From Winogradskya humida (lineage in GTDB: Bacteria; Actinomycetota; Actinomycetes; Mycobacteriales; Micromonosporaceae), in the NCBI RefSeq assembly GCF_016862215.1, contig NZ_BOMN01000091.1, forward strand, positions 1-40,840: a stretch of DNA of 40,840 nt, read 5' to 3'. Below are positions 32,104 through 40,586 of this stretch, piece by piece. The translations under genes were made by a program, and so were the position numbers. Below the pieces are notes generated by a model. It saw nothing but the letters and a program-made list of their open reading frames with translations, ran no database searches and was not told the DNA's origin. How positions within the stretch are numbered: position 1 is the first letter of the stretch; each line of letters starts with the position of its first letter.

Positions 32104-33366
32104 ATGCCGTCGCGCCTCGCCAAAATCCTCGCCCTCTCCACGATTCTCGTGACCGCCGGTTGTGCTCCCAGCCAGGGAAATGACGACGACGGCGATTCCA
32201 GTGCGATTCCCAGCAAGATTGTGATCGGGTCGACGTTGCCGTTGACCGGGAGCGAGTCGAAGACCGGGGGGCGGTTCAAGCAGGGCTACGACCTGGCGAT
32301 CGAGCAGGAGAACGCCGACGGCGGCGTGGATCTGGGCGGGAAGAAGGTGCCGGTCGAGCTCAATCTGCTCGACGACACGACCGACCAGGCGAAGGCCGTG
32401 AACCTCGCGCAGCGGCTGATCACCCAGGACAAGGTCAATTTCTTTCTGGGTACGTATTCCACGGCGCTCGTCGAGGCCCAGAGCACGGTCGCCGAGCAGA
32501 ACAAGATCCCGTACGTGAACGGTGGCGGGGCGGCGACGTCTATCTACGCCAAGGGATTCCAGTGGGTTTTCGGGACGCTGGCGCCGGTGGAGAACCTGGC
32601 GAACACCGAGATGGAATGGATCGACCAGCAGCAGGCGGCGGGAAAACTGCCCAAGCCGGCCCGGGTCGCGCTGATCTGGGAGAACACGTCGCACGGCAAG
32701 GATTTCCGCAAGGGGATCCAGGACTTCACCAGGGCGCACGGCACGAATTACCAGGTCGTCACGGATGAGTCGTTCGCCTTGGACGGCAAGGATTTCTCGG
32801 CGATCCTGAGCAAGGTCCGGGCCGCGAAACCCGACCTTTTCATGGTGGACGCGCACCTGCCCGACTTCATCACCATGCAGCGGCAGTATCTCAGTTCCAA
32901 CATGTGCACCAAGGTGCTGACCTACGGCGCCCGGGGCAGCGAGGCCGATGCCCGCACCGCGCTCGGTCAGGACGGCGTCAGTTATGTGCTGTCCGCGGTC
33001 TGGTGGAACAAACAGCTCGGCAACACCGGCCTGAACAAGGCGTTCGTGGACAGTTTCAAGGCGAAGTACGGCACCGATCCCGAGTGGTACCAGGCCCAGG
33101 GCTACGAGGCGGCGCGGGCATTGCTCACCTCGATCGCGAAGGCAGGCTCGGTGGACAAGTCGAAGGTCCGCGACCAGCTGGCAGGCCTGGACATCGAGTC
33201 GATCCTGCCGGGCGGGCGACTCAGCTTCCCCGCGGCGAACGGCGGTCAGGCCGACTACCCGTTCGTCGTGCAGCAGAACCTGCCGGACGGCACCTCGCCG
33301 ATCGTCTACCCGGCGGACGTCGCCACCGGTCAGGGCGTGGCGCCGAACCCGAACTGCAAGGGCTGA
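32104..33366 (+). CDS. ABC transporter substrate-binding lipoprotein, branched-chain amino-acid type (LivK-like)
   Basis: A 420-residue type I periplasmic-binding-protein fold. The lipoprotein signal is MPSRLAKILALSTILVTAGC, with Cys 20 as the lipidated residue. The ligand domain starts at KIVIGSTLPLTGSESKTGG and includes NLLDDTTDQAKAVNLAQRL, FFLGTYSTALVEAQSTVAEQ and IPYVNGGGAAT, typical of Leu/Ile/Val, amide or urea binding proteins. A GTG at 32053 would add 17 residues before a good signal peptide and is unlikely. Four matching transporter genes follow directly. The ligand is not determined; the family also takes up amides, urea and aromatic compounds. Confidence 0.92.
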   Translation: MPSRLAKILALSTILVTAGCAPSQGNDDDGDSSAIPSKIVIGSTLPLTGSESKTGGRFKQGYDLAIEQENADGGVDLGGKKVPVELNLLDDTTDQAKAVNLAQRLITQDKVNFFLGTYSTALVEAQSTVAEQNKIPYVNGGGAATSIYAKGFQWVFGTLAPVENLANTEMEWIDQQQAAGKLPKPARVALIWENTSHGKDFRKGIQDFTRAHGTNYQVVTDESFALDGKDFSAILSKVRAAKPDLFMVDAHLPDFITMQRQYLSSNMCTKVLTYGARGSEADARTALGQDGVSYVLSAVWWNKQLGNTGLNKAFVDSFKAKYGTDPEWYQAQGYEAARALLTSIAKAGSVDKSKVRDQLAGLDIESILPGGRLSFPAANGGQADYPFVVQQNLPDGTSPIVYPADVATGQGVAPNPNCKG

Positions 33367-33373
33367 GGCGGCG

Positions 33374-34249
33374 ATGCGGGAGGTCTTCACCCTGGCCGTC
33401 TCGGCGGTGCTGCTCGCCGGCTTCTACGCGGCCATGGCGTACGGGCTGGGCCTGATCTACGGCGTGCTGCGCATCGTCAACCTGGCGCACGGCGGGATCA
33501 TCATGGCCGCCGCCTACCTGACCTGGCAGCTGTTCGAGCGGTTCGGCGTCGACCCGTACATCGCGATCCCTGTTGCCCTGGTCGTGTTCTTCGCCCTGGG
33601 CGCCGGCATCTATCTGGGCCTGGTGCGTTTCCTCCCGCGCGGACCGGCCGGTGCGGTGCAGTCACTGCTGCTGTTGTTCGGCGTCTGGCTGATCATCCGC
33701 AACGTCGCCTATCTGCTCTTCACGGGCAACGAACAGGCCATCCACACGTCGTACGCGACCAGGTCGGTGACGGTGTTCGGCAGCAGCTTCTCGGTGACCC
33801 GGATCCTCGTGTTCGCGATCGCCGTCGTGGCGCTGCTCCTGCTGCATCTCCTGCTCACCCGCACCTACCTGGGCAAGGCGATCCGCGCGGTGGCCCAGAA
33901 CCCCGACAGCTGCACGCTGGCAGGCATCGACGTGGAGCGCGTACGCATATTCACTTTCGGTCTCGGCACTGCTCTTGCCGGGCTTGCGGGTGTCCTGGCG
34001 TCCACGCTGTTCGCGTTCAACCCGTCGTTCGGCGCGGCCGAGCTGCTCAAGAGCTTCGTCATCATCGTGCTGGGCGGGCTCGGCAGCATCGTCGGCATCG
34101 CCCTGGGCGCCTGCGTGCTCGCGTTCGCCGAGGTCTTCTCCATCTACGTGGTGCCGCCCTACCTCACCTCGGCGGTCGGCTTCGTCCTGCTCGTCGTCGT
34201 GCTGGTGCTGCGCCCCGGCGGGCTCTTCGGTCAACGGGTGCTGAGATGA
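33374..34249 (+). CDS. livH: branched-chain amino-acid-type ABC permease (LivH-like)
   Basis: A 291-residue inner-membrane permease with about 8 helices. It has the family signature GVLRIVNLAHGGIIMAAAYL (about residue 35), GKAIRAVAQNPDSCTLAGID in the cytoplasmic loop that contacts the ATPases, and KSFVIIVLGGLGSIVGIALG near the end. It starts 7 bases after the binding-protein stop and overlaps livM by 4 bases. With LivM it forms the membrane pore of the importer. Confidence 0.92.
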   Translation: MREVFTLAVSAVLLAGFYAAMAYGLGLIYGVLRIVNLAHGGIIMAAAYLTWQLFERFGVDPYIAIPVALVVFFALGAGIYLGLVRFLPRGPAGAVQSLLLLFGVWLIIRNVAYLLFTGNEQAIHTSYATRSVTVFGSSFSVTRILVFAIAVVALLLLHLLLTRTYLGKAIRAVAQNPDSCTLAGIDVERVRIFTFGLGTALAGLAGVLASTLFAFNPSFGAAELLKSFVIIVLGGLGSIVGIALGACVLAFAEVFSIYVVPPYLTSAVGFVLLVVVLVLRPGGLFGQRVLR

Positions 34250-35175
34250 AGCGCCAGGCGGGCGGCTTCGTGCTGGCCCTGGCCGTGCTCTGGGTCGCGC
34301 CGCTGGTCCTGCCGATCGGCGACTACACGCACAACATCATCGGGCTGACGTTCATGTTCGCGGCCACCGCACTCGCCTGGAACTGGCTCGGCGGCTACGT
34401 CGGCCAGATCAGTTTCGGCCACGCAGCGATGTTCGGCGTCGGCGGTTTCGTGGCGGCGCGGCTGATCATCGCGTTCGGGCTCCCCACCGGGGTCGCGTGG
34501 GTCGTCGGCGGGCTGACCGCCGGGGCGTACGCGCTGGTGTGGGGGCATCCGACGCTGCGGCTGCGCGGCCCGTACTTCTCCATCGCCACGATCGGGGTCG
34601 GCGAGGCCAGCCGGCTGATCGCGACGTACTGGTCCGGCTTCACCGGCGGTTCCTCCGGACTGTCCCTGCCGCTGAGCGGTGGCCCGACCAAATACCAGCT
34701 CTACTGGTACGGGCTCTACCTGCTCGCCGCGGCCGTCGTGATCTCGTACTGGCTACGCACGTCCCGGATCGGCCTGGCCCTGCTCGCCATCAAGGAGGAC
34801 GTCGAGGCGGCCGGCGACGTCGGGGTCAGCGCCACCCGCTACCAGAACCTCGTGCTGTTCCTCTCCGGCACGATGGTCGGCGTCTGCGGCGGCTTCTACG
34901 CGTCCTACCAGGCGTTCATCGACCCGCAGGACATGTTCAGCTTCGACCGCTCGATCTCGCTGATCCTCATGGCGGTCATCGGTGGCATCGGCACGATCCT
35001 CGGGCCGGTCCTGGGCGCCGTCGTCCTGGTGATCATCCAGGAGTTCCTGCTGGCCAGCTACTCCGACTACTACCTCGGCCTCTACGGCACCCTGCTCGTA
35101 CTCATCATTCTCTTCGAGCCCCTCGGCCTGGCCGGTCTGCTGGCCCGCCTCAAACCTCTGAGGAGTACGCCGTGA
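34246..35175 (+). CDS. livM: branched-chain amino-acid-type ABC permease (LivM-like)
   Basis: A 309-residue permease with about 9 helices. The signature LGGYVGQISFGHAAMFGVGG lies near residue 45. The ATPase-contact loop contains LLAIKEDVEAAGDVGVSATR (about 185), and MAVIGGIGTILGPVLGAVVL follows near 245. The ATG overlaps the livH stop and its own stop overlaps the GTG of livG, so the importer genes are coupled. It pairs with LivH. Confidence 0.93.
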   Translation: MKRQAGGFVLALAVLWVAPLVLPIGDYTHNIIGLTFMFAATALAWNWLGGYVGQISFGHAAMFGVGGFVAARLIIAFGLPTGVAWVVGGLTAGAYALVWGHPTLRLRGPYFSIATIGVGEASRLIATYWSGFTGGSSGLSLPLSGGPTKYQLYWYGLYLLAAAVVISYWLRTSRIGLALLAIKEDVEAAGDVGVSATRYQNLVLFLSGTMVGVCGGFYASYQAFIDPQDMFSFDRSISLILMAVIGGIGTILGPVLGAVVLVIIQEFLLASYSDYYLGLYGTLLVLIILFEPLGLAGLLARLKPLRSTP

Positions 35176-35948
35176 GCGCCCCGTTGCTGGTCGGCGAACG
35201 CGTCAGCCGGCATTTCGGCGGCCTGCGCGCGGTGGACAACGTCGATTTCACGCTCCACGACGGGCAGATCCTCGGCCTCATCGGCCCGAACGGCGCCGGC
35301 AAGACGACCCTGTTCTCGGTCGCGGCGGGCTCCCTGCGCCCCACGAGCGGCCGGGTCCTGCTCGCGGGCACCCCGGTGAGCGGCCGGTCAGCGGCCCGCT
35401 CGGTCCACCTCGGCATCTGCCGCACCCACCAGATCGTCCGCCCGTTCGCCCGCCTCACCGTCCTCGACAACGTCCTCGTCGGCCTCCACTACGGCCGCCC
35501 GCCCGGCCCCCGCAGTGGCCTTCTCCGTGGTGGCCTGCTCCGCCGTGATCATCGCCGTCGTGACCCGCGGGACGCTGCCATGGAGATCCTGGACTTCATC
35601 GGCCTCGCGGACCGGGCCACCCGGTTGCCGGGCGAGCTCACCCTGGCCGGCCGCAAACGCCTGGAAGTCGCCCGAGCTCTCGCCACTGGCCCCCGCGTGC
35701 TGCTCCTCGACGAGGTGGTCGCCGGCCTCAACCCGGTCGAAGCCTCCCGCTTCGTCGACCTCATCCGCCAGATCCGCGACCGCGGCACGGCCATCATCAT
35801 GATCGAACACGTCATGCACGCCGTCATGTCCCTCTCCGACCACATCATCGTCCTCGACCACGGCCGCAAGATCGCCGAAGGCACTCCGGAGCTCGTCGCC
35901 GCGGACCCCCTGGTCATCGAGGCCTACCTGGGAAGATCCGATGCTTGA
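35172..35948 (+). CDS. livG: ABC transporter ATP-binding protein (LivG-like)
   Basis: A 258-residue ATPase with Walker A GLIGPNGAGKTTLFS (about residue 35), a signature variant LTLAGRKRLEVARALA (about 155), Walker B VLLLDEVVAGLNP (about 177) and the switch His in MIEHVMHAVM. The signature lacks the textbook LSGGQ but matches the LivG wording. The loop HYGRPPGPRSGLLRGGLLRR before helix DAAMEILDFIG is rich in Arg and Gly, longer than I would expect, and may be lineage-specific. It starts at GTG overlapping the livM stop and overlaps livF by 8 bases. It powers the importer from the cytoplasm. Confidence 0.93.
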   Translation: MSAPLLVGERVSRHFGGLRAVDNVDFTLHDGQILGLIGPNGAGKTTLFSVAAGSLRPTSGRVLLAGTPVSGRSAARSVHLGICRTHQIVRPFARLTVLDNVLVGLHYGRPPGPRSGLLRGGLLRRDHRRRDPRDAAMEILDFIGLADRATRLPGELTLAGRKRLEVARALATGPRVLLLDEVVAGLNPVEASRFVDLIRQIRDRGTAIIMIEHVMHAVMSLSDHIIVLDHGRKIAEGTPELVAADPLVIEAYLGRSDA

Positions 35949-36645
35949 GGTACGCGACCTCGAAGCCGGCTACGGCGACGCCCAGGCCCTCTTCGGCATC
36001 AGCCTGTCAGTCAACGCCGGCGAACTGGTCACCCTCGTCGGCGCGAACGGAGCCGGCAAGACAACAACACTGCGCGCGATCGCGGGCATCTGCCGCCCGG
36101 CCCACGGTTCCCTGCTCTTCGAGGGAAAGCCACTGAACGCTGTCCCCGCCCATCACCGGGCCGCGCTGGGAATCGCCCTGGTCCCCGAGGGCCGCGAGCT
36201 GTGGCCACAGTTGACGGTGCTGGAAAATCTGGAACTCGGCGCTTTTGAACGGGGGGCGCGCTCACGGCGTACCCAAAGCCTGGAAAAGGTTTTCGAACTC
36301 TTCCCGGTTCTCAAAGAACGAGCGAAACAGCTCGCCGGAAGCATGTCGGGCGGGGAACAACAAATGGTCGCCATCGGCCGCGCCCTGATGAGCCGCCCCC
36401 GCCTCCTGATGATGGACGAACCCAGCCTCGGCCTCGCCCCGGTCATGGTCACCCACATGTTCGCCATCATCCGCCGCCTCCACGCCGAAGGCCTCACCAT
36501 CCTCCTGGTCGAACAGAACCTCAGCCGCGCCCTCGAAATCGCCGACCGCGGCTACGTCATCGAAACCGGCAAGGTCTCCCTGACCGGAACAGCCGAAGAA
36601 CTACTCACCAACCCCGCCGTCCGCACCGCCTACCTCGGCATCTGA
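35941..36645 (+). CDS. livF: ABC transporter ATP-binding protein (LivF-like)
   Basis: A 234-residue ATPase with Walker A LVGANGAGKTTTLRAI (about residue 36), a Q-loop region near ALVPEGRELWPQLTV, the signature SMSGGEQQMVAIGRALM (about 137), Walker B LLMMDEPSLGLAP and the switch His replaced by Gln in LLVEQNLSRAL, which is normal for LivF. Length is typical. It is the last gene of the five-gene importer and forms the second ATPase with LivG. Confidence 0.94.
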   Translation: MLEVRDLEAGYGDAQALFGISLSVNAGELVTLVGANGAGKTTTLRAIAGICRPAHGSLLFEGKPLNAVPAHHRAALGIALVPEGRELWPQLTVLENLELGAFERGARSRRTQSLEKVFELFPVLKERAKQLAGSMSGGEQQMVAIGRALMSRPRLLMMDEPSLGLAPVMVTHMFAIIRRLHAEGLTILLVEQNLSRALEIADRGYVIETGKVSLTGTAEELLTNPAVRTAYLGI

Positions 36646-36673
36646 CCGGCCGGCACACTGTCGCGGCAGATGC
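36638..36673 (+). terminator. possible terminator after the importer operon
   Basis: GCATCTG (36638-36644, including part of the livF stop) pairs with CAGATGC (36667-36673) around a 22-base loop that itself contains the palindrome CCGGCCGG. The structure could end transcription of the importer, but the stem is only 7 bp. Confidence 0.35.
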
Positions 36674-37047
36674 GGGCGTCTGACCAAGCGTGCCGTCGAC
36701 GGGATACTCGATGCATGACTCACTCGTACCTACGCGACACCTGGATTCTCTCCAACGCTCCGCTTTGACGGTCGCCCTGGGCGAGCCCGGGCGTCGAGGT
36801 CCCGTCATGCCGCACAGCATTTCAACGTGGCGATCTGCACGTCTCGAGGATTGGTGCAAACCGTCGACACGATCGAGCCACCGGCCAAGCGGTGCCGTCG
36901 CGATCGGCTCGAGGTGCCGGCACCGCATCCGGGTCACTGCGTACCCTCGGCGCAGCAGTTCCATCGCGGCAGCGAACCGTAAGGGTTGTCGTTCGTCGTG
37001 GCGCTCAGCACGGTCCGACGACGGCACACAGTTGTTAGCATCAATGC
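36674..37047. other. unassigned stretch between the importer and a small membrane protein gene
   Basis: This stretch of about 370 bases has long open frames on both strands, as expected at this GC content. None has a convincing start with a ribosome site or a recognisable domain. The longest is a leftward Arg-rich frame (about 140 codons, ending inside livF), and I do not call it. Base composition is slightly less GC-rich than in the importer genes. Confidence 0.3.
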
Positions 37048-37368
37048 ATGGCAGGCGCTCGCGGCACCCGGGGACGAGTCGCGATCAGGAAAGCGGCGCT
37101 GGCGCTTCTGCTGGTGGTGTTGATCCTGGCGGCTCTGGTTCCGTATGGCCTCTATGTCTACAAGGTCGGGCGAGCCTGGGACGGGCCACCACCCTTCCGC
37201 GAATGGATCTGGCTGGTCGGTGCTCTCGTGCCATTCTGGATCTTCAGCGACTACATCGAATGGCTGATCGGCAAGGAAGGCGTCGAGTGGGAGGACCGCT
37301 ACGTGGCGCTGGTTCCCCTGATCATCGGCGACATCGTGCTGGGAATCGGTTGGTGGATCCAGCACTGA
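37048..37368 (+). CDS. small membrane protein of unknown function
   Basis: A 106-residue protein with a basic N-terminus (MAGARGTRGRVAIRKAAL) and a membrane helix at about residues 17-38. A second hydrophobic segment WIWLVGALVPFWIF lies near 52 and a third VALVPLIIGDIVLGIGWWIQ at the end. The loop DYIEWLIGKEGVEWEDRY is acidic. I know no family for it. The alternation of basic and hydrophobic parts and the clean length make it a likely real gene. It stands alone, with 285 bases of unassigned DNA downstream, including TTGACA at 37565 as a possible -35 box. Confidence 0.65.
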   Translation: MAGARGTRGRVAIRKAALALLLVVLILAALVPYGLYVYKVGRAWDGPPPFREWIWLVGALVPFWIFSDYIEWLIGKEGVEWEDRYVALVPLIIGDIVLGIGWWIQH

Positions 37369-37653
37369 CGCACCCGACCGCCCCAACACCGGCGTCGGCG
37401 CGCCTGCCACCCTCGGCAACCCGCCAGCCTTTGCGCGCGGACCACCCCTTCGGCTGACGGCCGGCCCGTCGCCGAAGGAAGCTCCGCGCTGCAGCGAACA
37501 CGTCGCGGCATGAGAATAATGCCAATCTGGGCTGGGTTGATTTTGTTCTGCTCTGCGGTTTGCATTGACAACCTTCATGCGCGCGAGTCATGGGCCGGCA
37601 CTCTGGCGGTGAAAACCGATTGTGTGGTCTCTGTGGTGTGGTTAGGTCGGCGC

Positions 37654-38532
37654 ATGTCGATCACGATGCAGCTTGCGACGCCGGATTCGTTAGGCGAGAT
37701 CGTTGAGGCGGTAGCGGTCTGGCAGCACACCGGCGGGCCGGTGCAGCTTCATCCAGGCGACCTTGGGTGGCACTGGAGGTTCGGCGGGCGGGAGTTGGCC
37801 GAGGCCGTCCGGGTGTGGACCCGTAACGGGCAGATCCTGGCCGTTGGCATGGTGGACGACGGGGTGATCCGCATGGGTATCGCACCGAGCGTCGACGAGG
37901 ACGCCGCGTTCGCCGCCCGGCTCCTGGCCGGTCTGTCGGATCCGGGGCAGGGGGTACTGCCCGACGGCGCCGGGGCCGTCGAGGCCCGCTTCGGCGCTGC
38001 TCTTCGAGACCTCCTCCGTCGCAGCGGTTGGGTGCCCGACGAACCGTGGACCCCGTTGTCTCGCGAACTGATCGAGCCGGTGGAGGACTGCGGGCTCAGG
38101 GTCGAGGTCATCGAGGCGCACAACGTTCGGGATCGGATCGTTGATGATCGGGTCGCGGTGCACCGGGCGGCGTTCGCCAACTCGACGTTCACTGTGGAGC
38201 GCTGGCGCGCGATGGCCGCTGCCCCGCCCTACCGTCGGGCCCGGTGCCTGGTCGGTTACGACGGCGCCGGCGATGCGGTCGCCGCGGTGACGGTGTGGTC
38301 GGCCGGGGACGGGCGACCGGGTTTGCTCGAACCACTGGGCGTTCATCGGGATCACCGTGGCCACGGATACGGCCGCGCCATCACGGTGGCCGCGGCCGCC
38401 GCGTTGCAGGAGATGGGGTCGTCCAGCGCGACAGTGTGCACCCCGAGCAGCAACGTCGGCGCCGTGGCGACGTACGTCTCGGCTGGCTTTCAGAAGATCC
38501 CGGACGTTACCGACTTCCGCCGCACGAGTTGA
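37654..38532 (+). CDS. GNAT-family N-acetyltransferase
   Basis: A 292-residue protein with the GNAT acetyl-CoA motif near residue 226 (LEPLGVHRDHRGHGYGRAIT, the R-x-x-G-x-G/A loop) and VCTPSSNVGAVATYVSAGFQ after it. The N-terminal 150 residues look like a degenerate first GNAT domain (AVWQHTGGPVQLHPGDLGWH at 20-40), giving a two-domain build like mycothiol synthase or other double-GNAT proteins. The ATG at 37654 begins a family-like start (MSITMQLATPDSLGEIVEAV). The acceptor is unknown. No partner gene is adjacent. Confidence 0.82.
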   Translation: MSITMQLATPDSLGEIVEAVAVWQHTGGPVQLHPGDLGWHWRFGGRELAEAVRVWTRNGQILAVGMVDDGVIRMGIAPSVDEDAAFAARLLAGLSDPGQGVLPDGAGAVEARFGAALRDLLRRSGWVPDEPWTPLSRELIEPVEDCGLRVEVIEAHNVRDRIVDDRVAVHRAAFANSTFTVERWRAMAAAPPYRRARCLVGYDGAGDAVAAVTVWSAGDGRPGLLEPLGVHRDHRGHGYGRAITVAAAAALQEMGSSSATVCTPSSNVGAVATYVSAGFQKIPDVTDFRRTS

Positions 38533-38739
38533 CTGTGCCACCGCAACCGTGGAGGTAGAGGAAGCTCCCCATGATGAGTTTTCGCTTCTCGACGCGCGCG
38601 TCAGCCCGACGCACTACTTTCGGCACGAGCGGGCACATGATCAGCGTTCCGCGGACACGCACCGTCACGACGGTCTGGCGGGCGGCGCGCATGCTCAGCG
38701 GCAGATGAGTGTGTCGGCGTTGGGGACCATGGGATTACT

Positions 38740-39390
38740 ATGCGCCGCATGCAGCCGATCAACCTCGCCGAATTCACCGCTGGAGCGATCTGGTGGCGTA
38801 CCAAGACCACTTGGCCGGACGACTTTCACAACAGCGACTATCCGGTCTTGGCCGCGCAGAACCCGGATGGTCGGTTCGACGCCGCCTGGTGGGCTCGAGT
38901 ACAACCCCGGTTGGCTGCGTGGAAAGCGTTTCGCCCGGTACCTCGAGCCGTCGTGGCGGCGAACGTCGTGGCGAATGCTGCAGACCTGACTCAAGCTTGG
39001 AAGACGTCCTGCGCTCCTTACCTCCACGCCGATATCGCGGATCCGGAGGTGACCTGGGAGGCGATCAGGGCCTTCCCCGAGGTGGTGTTCCGCCTGAAAC
39101 CGACGCGGAGCCCGGTCTTTGCGTCCAAGCTGTGTCACTTCCTGCTACCGAAGGTCTTTCCCGTCGTCGACGGCTTGGCTTTGGGTGGACATTCGATGAC
39201 CTATGAGGCGTACTTCCGACTGGTCAAGGACACGTGGGTGGTGACACCCGAAGAGATCCGATCGAGTCTGATTGCAGAAATCACAAATCTCGTGGAGTTG
39301 ACGTACGGCAAACCCTTGGCCCCTGAGTTCCCCGCAGTCACAAAGATCGTAGAACTTGCCCTAATTGGTCGCAAGCATCCGCAGCCGTGA
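38740..39390 (+). CDS. conserved-looking cytoplasmic protein of unknown function
   Basis: A 216-residue protein with mixed helices, no signal and no membrane segment. Distinctive parts are TAGAIWWRTKTTWPDDFHNS near the start and SPVFASKLCHFLLPKVFPVV, then DGLALGG, in the middle. The pattern xASKLxHFLxPxxFPVxD occurs in uncharacterised bacterial proteins with helix-hairpin-helix-like folds such as the DUF6308-type group. That resemblance is from memory and weak. GGGA lies 5 bases before ATG 38740, and ATG 38749 is an alternative. Its codon use is plainer and less GC-rich than the polysaccharide genes. Function unknown. Confidence 0.6.
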   Translation: MRRMQPINLAEFTAGAIWWRTKTTWPDDFHNSDYPVLAAQNPDGRFDAAWWARVQPRLAAWKAFRPVPRAVVAANVVANAADLTQAWKTSCAPYLHADIADPEVTWEAIRAFPEVVFRLKPTRSPVFASKLCHFLLPKVFPVVDGLALGGHSMTYEAYFRLVKDTWVVTPEEIRSSLIAEITNLVELTYGKPLAPEFPAVTKIVELALIGRKHPQP

Positions 39391-39473
39391 CCTCAAGCAG
39401 CCCGGGGGTGTCGGCCTGAATGTGCGGCACGCGCAGAGGCCGGCTCTTATCAAGTCCGCAGGTGAGCCCGTCG

Positions 39474-40187
39474 CTACTGCGGCACCCCGATGCTTGTAAT
39501 TGGCCAGCCCCGCGGCCTATCCACTGCAATAGTCGCCTCCCAATGTGGCGCCTCATTCGATCCGAGGGGCCGCTCGCACCTGCACGTCCAGTGTTCGACC
39601 AGGTCGACCTCAGCGGGCGGCCAGAACTTGAAACGCAGCATCGAAAATTCCGAACGCTGCCTATCCACCACAAGGTCCTCGAAAACGATTCTCACCGGGA
39701 CCCCGGCACGGCAGAGAAGCGGCATTGACAGCGTCATAGGATTCGGGCTTCCAGACCGATAGACGGCCTCGCCGACAACGCGGTAGGTGCGAGCTGGGGT
39801 GAATTCGTATACCAGCCGATGATTCTTTTCCAGTTCGGGCACGTTGTTCAGCGACTCGCGGACCACCTGGAAACCGTGCGGCCCAGGCATCACGGGCCGA
39901 TATGCTTCGTGGTCTCGGTCAAGCTCAAGACGCGCCATCTTCCCGTCCGCATCGGCCGACTTCTCCGCCGCACGAGCGGCGACGGTAGAACTGTCGGCCG
40001 CGGCTTCGGCCGCCTTGGCTGAGGTGCCGGCGTGCACGGCGGATTCGCGACCGGATTTGGCGGATTGGTGGCCTGAGTGGGCCGACCAGACGGATACGCC
40101 GAACGCGGCGAGGCTGGCCACGAGGGCGGCGAACGCGATCCAGAAGCCGCCGGTTTCGGTCCACGATGGCGCGGAGAGTGTGATCAC
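39474..40187 (-). CDS. membrane-anchored protein with Ala-rich coiled coil, unknown function
   Basis: A 237-residue protein starting at GTG 40187, with a single membrane helix at about residues 12-35 (GGFWIAFAALVASLAAFGVS). An Ala/Ser/Glu-rich segment, probably a coiled coil, follows at 38-90 (SAKAAEAAADSSTVAARAAE). The last 140 residues form a soluble domain of mixed beta character (YRVVGEAVYRSG, VRIVFEDLVVDRQRSEFSML). The helix-then-coil order resembles plain membrane stalk proteins. No ribosome site is evident upstream, so the start is uncertain. It is convergent with the 38740 gene. Confidence 0.6.
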   Translation of the reverse strand: MITLSAPSWTETGGFWIAFAALVASLAAFGVSVWSAHSGHQSAKSGRESAVHAGTSAKAAEAAADSSTVAARAAEKSADADGKMARLELDRDHEAYRPVMPGPHGFQVVRESLNNVPELEKNHRLVYEFTPARTYRVVGEAVYRSGSPNPMTLSMPLLCRAGVPVRIVFEDLVVDRQRSEFSMLRFKFWPPAEVDLVEHWTCRCERPLGSNEAPHWEATIAVDRPRGWPITSIGVPQ

Positions 40188-40343
40188 GGCGGTGGACTTT
40201 AGTCATCGCCGGTGTACCGCTCCATCGTCCGGACGGTCGGATGGCACAGGCCGCCACCTCGATCGGCCGGCAACCGGTCGGGCCTCAACTCGCCCGAGCG
40301 CGCGTTATCGGCGGCTAGAGAGTGCACGCCTGGCGAGTAGCTT

Positions 40344-40586
40344 GTGCGAATGCATCATGATCCGTTGGAAGACATACCTGCCGCATCCCGCAAGGAGCTG
40401 GTAGCAGCCGTATGCGCCGCCATCGACGTCGATACGGCCGCTGCGGAGGACATCATTCGATCGGCTGAGCCGTTTTGGGACGCGATGGAACAAGCGGGTG
40501 GCCTCGTGGACTCATGGGGCGGCGGCGAGTTCCGTCACGTCCTGCCACGGGTCTTGTCGTTCATCCAGACGACTGCCAACCCGTAG
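40344..40586 (+). CDS. small acidic hypothetical protein
   Basis: An 80-residue protein (78 if it starts at ATG 40350) that I do not recognise. It is all-helical in appearance (SRKELVAAVCAAIDVDTAAA, then EDIIRSAEPFWDAMEQAG) with a Gly turn GGGEFRHVLPRVLSFI. It has no signal peptide or membrane segment. Frame quality, with GC-rich third positions, supports coding. Confidence 0.5.
   Translation: MRMHHDPLEDIPAASRKELVAAVCAAIDVDTAAAEDIIRSAEPFWDAMEQAGGLVDSWGGGEFRHVLPRVLSFIQTTANP

Noticed and set aside
35172..35948. Possible frameshift in livG at the Arg/Gly-rich loop
   Set aside because: The frame is continuous from Walker A through the signature, Walker B and switch His, and overall length is normal.
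36605..37027. Leftward 140-codon frame downstream of livF
   Set aside because: It runs into the livF gene, has no ribosome site and no recognisable domain, and its composition is that of noncoding GC-rich DNA.
38571..38708. A 45-codon Arg/Thr-rich frame preceded by GAGGAAG
   Set aside because: The ribosome site is plausible but the peptide is low-complexity and basic, with no support from neighbours. Not enough to call a gene.
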